A DNA stretch of 13,586 nt from Butyrivibrio sp. (GTDB lineage Bacteria > Bacillota > Clostridia > Lachnospirales > Lachnospiraceae), in assembly GCA_024688095.1 (NCBI GenBank), contig JAILEJ010000254.1, positions 1-13,586 of the forward strand, read 5' to 3'. Positions within the stretch are counted from its first letter, which is position 1. Each line of letters begins with the position of its first letter. The position numbers were made by a program, and so were the translations under genes. Shown here piece by piece: positions 8,019 to 13,586 of the stretch. The notes beneath the pieces were generated by a model. That model searched no databases and was not told the DNA's origin. It saw nothing but the letters and a program-made list of their open reading frames with translations.

Positions 8019-8513
8019 ATGCAGAATAACTATGAACAAATATATTCTACTTATAACGAAAAAGTGATGAACTATATCCGAAGCAGAGTATACAATATAC
8101 AGGATGCTGAGGATATCCACGCAGATGTCTTTGAAAAAGTTATGTTGAAAATGGATGACTTTGATTCTAGTAAAGCGTCTATATCTACGTGGATCTATAC
8201 AATTACACATAACAAAGTGATTGATTTCTATCGAGTACACCATGAGAGTATGCCGCTTAATATGGAAGTTCTGGGAGATGAGCTTGCATATGACGGTAAT
8301 ATTAGTGATGGAAATGTAGAGCTTCTTGCGGATGCCTTGGAGACACTTTCAGAGAAAGACAAGAGCATTATCGTTTTATACTATTATTGTAATTATACCC
8401 TGAAAGAAATAGCCCAAAAAATGAATATTTCCTACAATAGTTGTAAGCAGCATCATAAGATAGCACTTTCCAATCTTAGAGAAAATTTGATTGAAAAGCA
8501 TATAGCTATCTGA
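8019..8513 (+). CDS. ECF-type RNA polymerase sigma factor
   Basis: The 164-residue length is typical of extracytoplasmic-function (group 4) sigma-70 factors. Region 2 spans about 4-73 and includes DAEDIHADVFEKV (29-41), where core RNA polymerase and the -10 element are contacted, and WIYTITHNKVIDFYR (58-72). Region 4 spans about 101-155, with LSEKDKSIIVLYY (110-122) and a helix-turn-helix containing TLKEIAQKMNIS (127-138) that would read the -35 element. Region 3 is absent, as expected. It probably activates this locus or its flanks. No standard anti-sigma gene (zinc-binding ASD or RsgI-like) follows; the next gene is a AAA+ ATPase 41 bp downstream. Control could be by transcription, by the membrane ATPase-domain protein upstream, or by a partner outside the window. 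The divergent recognition helix (SYNSCKQHHKIAL) suggests an uncommon ECF subgroup. Confidence 0.93.
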   Translation: MQNNYEQIYSTYNEKVMNYIRSRVYNIQDAEDIHADVFEKVMLKMDDFDSSKASISTWIYTITHNKVIDFYRVHHESMPLNMEVLGDELAYDGNISDGNVELLADALETLSEKDKSIIVLYYYCNYTLKEIAQKMNISYNSCKQHHKIALSNLRENLIEKHIAI

Positions 8514-8554
8514 TTTTACTGCGATTACAAGGTTACTTTGAGAGGCAAAGACTA

Positions 8555-10570
8555 ATGGATAATTACTTGAATGAATGGAGAGATTTTTTATTAGATGTGC
8601 TTGGTGAAATTACCAGGGATATTGATGAAGAATCAGAATCTGATTCATTATTAGCGCGATTTAATTATTTATATGAAGAGTATAATTTATGGGGGCTCTC
8701 TAAACTAGAGTTCCTTGCGCTTATATTTGCTGTGTGTAAAGAGTTCTATCCTCAGATTGACAGACTGATAAAATTAGCTAATTCAACTGAGGATAATTCA
8801 AAAAAGAGTTTTTCATATGGATTAGTAGCTCTAACAGCAGGGCTTTTTTTTCATGAGGATATAGATATAGGATCTCTGTTAGATGAAAATAGCTTTTTGA
8901 ATGAGATTTTTATTTGTCCTGAAAAAATAACCGAAGATATTAGACTTGGAACGGGTATAAAACTTAGAAGTGGAGTTTCAAATTATTTTCTGGGGAAAGT
9001 GATTCCTCTTGGTACAGCTTCTTTGTGTGCAAGGTGTATTGCGGAAGAAGACCTGGATTTAGTATTTGGTGAAGTAATAGCTCATAAAAATGCATATGAA
9101 CAGATACTTACAATTGGAAGTATGCATGAAGTGGTAGCTATGGAAGGGATTATTTTTCTTAAAGCTGAAAAAGGTGCCGGAAAAAAATTCCTTGCTGGAA
9201 AGCTGGCGGATGAGCTCGAAAGTAATTTGATGATCCTTGATGTAACAAAGTTTTTTAATCTTGATGAAATTGAAAGAGAAAAGGTACTTACACGAATAAT
9301 CCAGTTATTGGTTTTATATAAGTATCTTATATACATAGATTGTAATGATGAAGAAATGAAAAACGGTCTTCATGAAAGTGAATTTATAAGGCTGCTTACA
9401 TACATATCAAAATATACAAATCTTATTGTGATGGGCGGGACAGATAGTATAAGCACAAGACTTACTTCAGTAGATATATATGAGATATTGCTTGAAAGAA
9501 TAAGTGATGAAGAGCAGCAAAAATTTTATGAGAATTTTGCTAAGGATATGGAAGTTAAGTTTGCAAAGGATGTAAAACTTTCGGAGATAACTTCAAAATA
9601 TAGATTAAACGCAGGAAAAATCAGGAAAGTGATCAAGAACTGTCTGATGGATATAGATTCGGTTCAGACAAAAGACAAGATTGAAATTGTAATAAATAAG
9701 AAAGTTCTTGAAAGTCAGATCAGAAAAATATGTTTGGCTAAATTTGATGGTTTGGCCACAAGATTATGCAGTTCGTTTACATTTGATGATCTTACGGTTT
9801 CAAGTGAAGCAAGACAGAAGTTTGATGGAATAATTAACAGAGTGATTTACAGGGGGACTGTTTTAGAAAAGTATGGGTTCGATAAAAAACTCCCCTATGG
9901 ACGAGGACTTGTCATAGCATTGTATGGTCCGCCTGGTACTGGAAAAACCATGGCAGCTAATGTACTGGCAAATGAGCTTGGACTTGATATATATAGAATT
10001 GATCTTTCACAAATAAGCAGTAAATATATTGGAGAAAGTGAAAAAAATCTTGGAGCGGTATTTGATGCAGCAAAAGATTCAAACGCAATATTATTTTTTG
10101 ATGAAGCAGATGCACTCTTTGCTAAAAGAACAGATGTAACATCATCCAATGATAAGCATTCTAATTCTGAAACAGCTTTTCTTTTACAAAAAATGGAAGA
10201 GTATGAAGGGATATCAATTCTTGCGACAAATGTAATGCAGAATTTTGATAGCGCATTCAAACGAAGAATAACCTATATGATAAATATAGAAAAACCAGGA
10301 GCTGAAGAGAGATTAAGGCTTTGGGAGAATGTATTTCCTGAGGATGCGCCACTTGCAGAGGATGTAAGACTTGAGGTGCTTGCTCAAAAGGCAGATATTC
10401 CAGGAAGCAGCATTAAATCGGCGGCTGTTGCGGCAGCATACAGGGCTGCTGCCAGAGGAAATGCGATAACACATGAAGATTTAGCAATATGTACAGATGA
10501 AGAATATAAGAAAACCGGTCATACCAGTATTTTAAGAGATTTGTTATATGGTTATGGCCTTCCTACTTAA
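8555..10570 (+). CDS. eCIS-type AAA+ ATPase (Afp15/Pvc15-like)
   Basis: The 671-residue protein has an N-terminal helical region (about 1-150), a middle AAA-like region (about 190-365) and a C-terminal AAA+ module (about 430-650). The C-terminal module carries Walker A GPPGTGKT (458-465), Walker B ILFFDEADALF (512-522), sensor 1 ending N559 in ILATN, a likely arginine finger at R570/R571, and a sensor 2 region at PGSSIKSA (616-623). The middle region has a P-loop-like AEKGAGKK (204-211) that lacks the first Gly and the final Ser/Thr, so it probably does not hydrolyse ATP. Two-part ATPases with only the last domain active are characteristic of the ATPase in extracellular contractile injection systems, thought to act in assembly or remodelling. 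The eCIS link is a family-level judgement supported by the next gene. AGAGG at 8541-8545 is the ribosome binding site. Confidence 0.85.
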   Translation: MDNYLNEWRDFLLDVLGEITRDIDEESESDSLLARFNYLYEEYNLWGLSKLEFLALIFAVCKEFYPQIDRLIKLANSTEDNSKKSFSYGLVALTAGLFFHEDIDIGSLLDENSFLNEIFICPEKITEDIRLGTGIKLRSGVSNYFLGKVIPLGTASLCARCIAEEDLDLVFGEVIAHKNAYEQILTIGSMHEVVAMEGIIFLKAEKGAGKKFLAGKLADELESNLMILDVTKFFNLDEIEREKVLTRIIQLLVLYKYLIYIDCNDEEMKNGLHESEFIRLLTYISKYTNLIVMGGTDSISTRLTSVDIYEILLERISDEEQQKFYENFAKDMEVKFAKDVKLSEITSKYRLNAGKIRKVIKNCLMDIDSVQTKDKIEIVINKKVLESQIRKICLAKFDGLATRLCSSFTFDDLTVSSEARQKFDGIINRVIYRGTVLEKYGFDKKLPYGRGLVIALYGPPGTGKTMAANVLANELGLDIYRIDLSQISSKYIGESEKNLGAVFDAAKDSNAILFFDEADALFAKRTDVTSSNDKHSNSETAFLLQKMEEYEGISILATNVMQNFDSAFKRRITYMINIEKPGAEERLRLWENVFPEDAPLAEDVRLEVLAQKADIPGSSIKSAAVAAAYRAAARGNAITHEDLAICTDEEYKKTGHTSILRDLLYGYGLPT

Positions 10571-10592
10571 ACAAAGAGAGGGGTAGCAACTA

Positions 10593-12479
10593 ATGAGTAA
10601 TAATCAACTTTATCCTTTTGAAAGAAATCGCTATTATCGTGGAAAGGAACTTGCAAGCGCCGATTTTCAGGCTGAGCAGAACTATTCAATTAATAAAGCA
10701 AGATTCATGAACAGCTTAATGTATGGTTCAGGTATTGTATGTGGCTGTGGAGTATTCAGTCTTGATGATTTATCAATATTGGTTGAAAGTGGTGTTGCAA
10801 TAGATGGAACCGGACGTGAAATTGTAATAGAGAGTTCGGTTGTTAAAAAGCTTTCTTCAATTGAGGGCTATGATAAGCTTAAGAGCACAATGGCCAGCCT
10901 ATTAATAAAATTTAAAGAGACTAATGTTCATCCTGTTTATTCTGTAAATAGAGATGATAATGGAGAGGAATATGAATATAACCGCATAAAAGAAGGCTAT
11001 GAATTATACCTTGTAGATAGCGAAGACTATGAAGAAGGATATGATGTTGAGACTGAATTCCTGTCTAGAGAAAATATCTTTACTGGAAATGATTTCATTG
11101 GAGATATTATTGTTCCTAATACTGCTTGTAAAGGAAGAAATTATAAGATTACGCTTGAAATCAAGAAAATTTCAAAGGCTGATTCCAAGCTATCCTGTCA
11201 TGCAGTTTTGGAGGTTCCAGCCTTCTTTACAGCAAAGGGTGAAAAAGAACTGGAGATAAATGTTGATGATCTTGTTCTTGCTGAGGGCGAAGTTTACACA
11301 AAAGAGTTTTGGGTAAAACTGGATAAGACAGATAGTATTAATTCTGAAATTATATTAAAGAGCGGTTCAGCAACTGCTTTTGAATCTGATAAGGCAATCA
11401 ATGCCGCAGCAAGCTTTTCAATTAAGATAAGACTTACAAATGCATCTCCTGTAGAACTTGTAAACAGAGCTACAGCAATTATGAATCTTGAGATGAGAAA
11501 TATAGGTGCTACTGATGCTATAAAGCTTGCTGATATAAAACTTGTCAGATCAGAAGGAACTTATATTATAGAAGGTATTTCAGAAATTGGAATTAAGAAA
11601 TATATATCAGCACCTTCTCAGGAACTTCTTAAGAGTAGATATCTTGAGTATTTTGTTAAAGATGTGGATATTGAGGAAAAGAAAGTTCAGGTTGATGATG
11701 GCGCAAAAAATATGAGACCTGTCTCAGGTGGAGCAGATCTTAGTAAGAGCTTTGCGACTGGTGTTCTTGAGATTCCACTTGGAAAGAATGCAAGAGCCGG
11801 GGATATCAGATATTCTGGTGAAATAGCACATGGATTAGGTAAAGGCAATGTGTATGTTTCAATAGGATATGAGTATATTTCAAGTGACAAAGCACTTGGT
11901 GCAAATGCAAGAAATACAATTTATGGAAATCCTGAACTCTTTTCAAAACAGTCAGGTCAGGCTGTTGATGCAGAAACGGCAGTTAGAGTTCTCAATGATA
12001 AAGGAAGTTTTGTAGTAGCTGCAAAGCTTTTAAGAGATGTTGATTATCTTGTTCTTCAGTATAGATGGGTAGCAATTAAATTTGCATCAGGTGATGATAC
12101 AGATGCAGTTGATTACTTCTATGATAAGAGTATTACTGCTGAGACTCCAACTGTAGTTATGGGACCAAAAGAAAATCACTTCTTTGGCGTAAGGTTTAAT
12201 AACATGAAAAACTGCAGCATAACATATGAACTTACTGCACCTGCCAGCGGAGAGATTACAGCTGATGGAATTTATACATCTCCAACAAAAGAAGGTGTTT
12301 ATGAGATTCGAATTTATTGCACTGATATGCCGGTAGTTTGTACATATGCATATGCGATTGTAAAGAAGAATGTAGATGATAATGCTCCAGATGGTGATTC
12401 ATCAAACTCTTCATCAAATACACTTGGTGCAACATTAAATGATCTTAAAATGGATATTCCGGATTTAAAAATGAAATAA
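10593..12479 (+). CDS. eCIS-associated protein with conserved N-terminal block and C-terminal Ig-like domain
   Basis: Residues about 6-55 (LYPFERNRYYRGKELASADF, then SLMYGSGIVCGCGV) match, from memory, the N-terminal signature 'F.RnrYf.GklL...Df..Eq.Y...krr..Nr.l.G.GvvcGl' of proteins often encoded beside the AAA+ ATPase in eCIS loci. Residues about 56-88 continue as a beta domain (VESGVAIDGTGREIVI). The middle (about 90-515) is beta-rich and unassigned. A bacterial Ig-like domain lies at about 519-592, with the typical SGEITADGIYTSP core (552-564). A D/S/N-rich tail (593-612) ends in a short helix-like segment. There is no signal peptide or membrane helix, so it would be cytoplasmic or carried by the particle. 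The function of this family is not established; a baseplate-accessory or cargo-adaptor role is inference. GAGAGGGG (10576-10583) supports the start, 22 bp after the ATPase gene. Confidence 0.8.
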   Translation: MSNNQLYPFERNRYYRGKELASADFQAEQNYSINKARFMNSLMYGSGIVCGCGVFSLDDLSILVESGVAIDGTGREIVIESSVVKKLSSIEGYDKLKSTMASLLIKFKETNVHPVYSVNRDDNGEEYEYNRIKEGYELYLVDSEDYEEGYDVETEFLSRENIFTGNDFIGDIIVPNTACKGRNYKITLEIKKISKADSKLSCHAVLEVPAFFTAKGEKELEINVDDLVLAEGEVYTKEFWVKLDKTDSINSEIILKSGSATAFESDKAINAAASFSIKIRLTNASPVELVNRATAIMNLEMRNIGATDAIKLADIKLVRSEGTYIIEGISEIGIKKYISAPSQELLKSRYLEYFVKDVDIEEKKVQVDDGAKNMRPVSGGADLSKSFATGVLEIPLGKNARAGDIRYSGEIAHGLGKGNVYVSIGYEYISSDKALGANARNTIYGNPELFSKQSGQAVDAETAVRVLNDKGSFVVAAKLLRDVDYLVLQYRWVAIKFASGDDTDAVDYFYDKSITAETPTVVMGPKENHFFGVRFNNMKNCSITYELTAPASGEITADGIYTSPTKEGVYEIRIYCTDMPVVCTYAYAIVKKNVDDNAPDGDSSNSSSNTLGATLNDLKMDIPDLKMK

Positions 12480-12516
12480 AAAACATAAAGTAACATAACA
12501 TTATGAGGGGTGCCTG

Positions 12517-13362
12517 ATGATATTTGAATCTTCTAAAATGCGTCTTGAGGTAATAAGTACAAAAAGCCTGACAGATGCTAATGACTGCTATATATGCAAG
12601 GATTTGAATTCCCCTGGCGAAAGTCTTTACACGGTAATTGTGTTGAAAGATCATGAACTTATTAGAAATGTTCTTGAAGCATTTAGAAAGATGGGGGATT
12701 ACAACAGCGAAATGCTGGTTGACAGTTTTGCTTATATGGGCAGACATATTATTGTTTTTCCATATAGACGCGAACGTAATCTCTTTGATTTTTATGCTGG
12801 AGATTCGTATAAGCTTAGTCAGTGTGAGGAAATATGCAGTAATACGATTATTTCCTGTATGACATCGGGACTACCTTATCCTTTATTGTATCTGATACTT
12901 GTTCAAAAAGAATTGAATTTGTCAGCTGACAATACAATATATCTTGGCTTTGCTATGGATATGGCGGATTTCGATCCAGAAATAACAGAGAAGGAATGTG
13001 TGGTTGAATGTGCAAAGATATTGATGTTTTTGCTTGAACCAAAAGCCTCTCAAAAAGTAAACAGCTATGTGTTATTGCAAAAGAAAAGTTCTAATCGCAG
13101 TTATTCAAAGTTTGCGGAACTATACAGAGATATAACAATAGCAGCAGTTGGGCAAAAAAAGCAAGGTCTTATTTCCAGATTTAAAGCATGGTTTTCACTT
13201 TATTCGAATACTATTTTTGGGATTTTATTCTGGGTATGCGTTATACTTGGAATATTTGCACTTAGTATTCTCTTATCAAGACTGTTACTTGGAAATGGAT
13301 CCTGGATCAGACTATTATTCAACAATTTCAAAAGAATTGGAACAGAGTCATTATTACAATAA
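12517..13362 (+). CDS. Single-pass membrane protein with possible pseudokinase-like cytosolic domain
   Basis: The 281-residue protein has no signal peptide, a soluble N-terminal domain of about 225 residues, one strong transmembrane helix (about 232-256) after a basic stretch (about 214-223), and a short basic tail of about 25 residues. The soluble domain has helices resembling a protein-kinase C-lobe, a segment SADNTIYLGFAMDMADFD (136-153) placed where a catalytic/DFG region would be, and a helix ending in KILMFLLEP (167-175). No glycine-rich loop, HRD or canonical DFG is visible, so an active kinase is unlikely. The layout (pseudokinase-like domain, then one membrane helix) recalls EssB/YukC of type VII secretion, but no other type VII gene is present. 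I consider the fold assignment tentative. GAGGGG (12505-12510) is the ribosome binding site. It lies 37 bp after the preceding gene, so it is probably co-transcribed. Confidence 0.8.
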   Translation: MIFESSKMRLEVISTKSLTDANDCYICKDLNSPGESLYTVIVLKDHELIRNVLEAFRKMGDYNSEMLVDSFAYMGRHIIVFPYRRERNLFDFYAGDSYKLSQCEEICSNTIISCMTSGLPYPLLYLILVQKELNLSADNTIYLGFAMDMADFDPEITEKECVVECAKILMFLLEPKASQKVNSYVLLQKKSSNRSYSKFAELYRDITIAAVGQKKQGLISRFKAWFSLYSNTIFGILFWVCVILGIFALSILLSRLLLGNGSWIRLLFNNFKRIGTESLLQ

Positions 13363-13377
13363 AAAAGAGGCAGATTT

Positions 13378-13586
13378 ATGAATAATCAAAGAAGAGCGTT
13401 ACTTATTATATATATACTAAGCATTGCAATTTCAGCAATTCTCTTTTCAACATTTATGTCAATGCAGGTTCATGATACTGAGTATACTTCATATACTAAA
13501 GCTGTATCGACAAGTGAAGGAATATTTTTTGCTGAAAATATGGAAGATTATGCTCTTCTATATAGAATGAATAATAATGGAAATGT
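13378..13586 (+). CDS. N-terminal part of a membrane-anchored protein, 3'-truncated by the window edge
   Basis: An ATG at 13378 follows AAAAGAGG (13363-13370) with 7-base spacing, and the frame stays open for 69 codons to the window end. The product starts MNNQRRALL and has one hydrophobic helix (about 7-25), giving a likely N-in/C-out topology. The following part includes GIFFAENMEDYALLYRMNNN; the '...ALLYRMNNNGN' phrase is reminiscent of the repeating blades of beta-propeller sensors, but too little is present to classify it. It starts 15 bp after the previous stop, so it belongs to the same run of genes. Confidence 0.75.
   Translation, partial: MNNQRRALLIIYILSIAISAILFSTFMSMQVHDTEYTSYTKAVSTSEGIFFAENMEDYALLYRMNNNGN

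Noticed and set aside
7884..8243. Minus-strand frame over the promoter and sigma factor N-terminus
   Set aside because: It runs antisense to conserved sigma region 2, and the product looks like a shadow translation.
12445..12747. Minus-strand frame of 100 codons across the start of the 281-residue protein gene
   Set aside because: It overlaps the coding start and Shine-Dalgarno site of a well-supported gene and shows no recognisable protein features.
1..13586. tRNA, rRNA, CRISPR array, insertion sequence or attachment site
   Set aside because: No cloverleaf-like sequence, regularly spaced direct repeats, transposase-like frame or terminal inverted repeats were seen on reading either strand.

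Overview
This window is AT-rich and all genes lie on the + strand. They have G-rich Shine-Dalgarno sites, A/T-ending codons and Gram-positive-style surface proteins (Ser- and acid-rich stalks, MBG/Ig-like repeats, an extracytoplasmic SH3 domain). This suggests a Clostridia member, most plausibly a Lachnospiraceae relative such as Butyrivibrio, Pseudobutyrivibrio or Roseburia. The taxon is inferred from style only; the window has no marker gene.

Left part (1-7847): (i) a long, charged, helical protein with a degenerate repeated motif, open at the window's left edge; (ii) a two-helix membrane protein with a coiled coil and a histidine-kinase-type ATPase domain but no phosphoacceptor domain, overlapping gene (i) by ATGA; (iii) a membrane-anchored acidic-stalk protein ending in a bacterial SH3 domain; (iv) a 1219-residue secreted surface protein with duplicated MBG/Ig-like modules and a C-terminal membrane anchor. 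Gene (i) is of unknown location; the other three look like membrane or cell-envelope components.

Middle (7848-8018): a 171-bp gap, the only sizeable one, with a good sigma-A-type promoter (TTGACC-N18-TATAAT) and a very G-rich ribosome binding site ahead of an ECF-type sigma factor gene. No convincing terminator separates the two halves.

Right part (8019-13586): ECF-type sigma factor; a 671-residue AAA+ ATPase with an intact C-terminal AAA domain and a degenerate P-loop upstream; a 628-residue protein whose N-terminal block resembles proteins found beside the AAA+ ATPase in extracellular contractile injection system (eCIS) loci; a 281-residue protein with one C-terminal membrane helix and a possibly kinase-like cytosolic domain; and the start of another membrane-anchored protein cut by the right edge.

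Working interpretation: this is the accessory and regulatory part of a contractile-injection-system-like locus in a Gram-positive bacterium, with an unusually large set of membrane and envelope proteins and its own sigma factor. The ATPase and the 628-residue protein support this. No sheath, tube, baseplate, spike or cap gene is visible here, so the assignment depends on what flanks the window.
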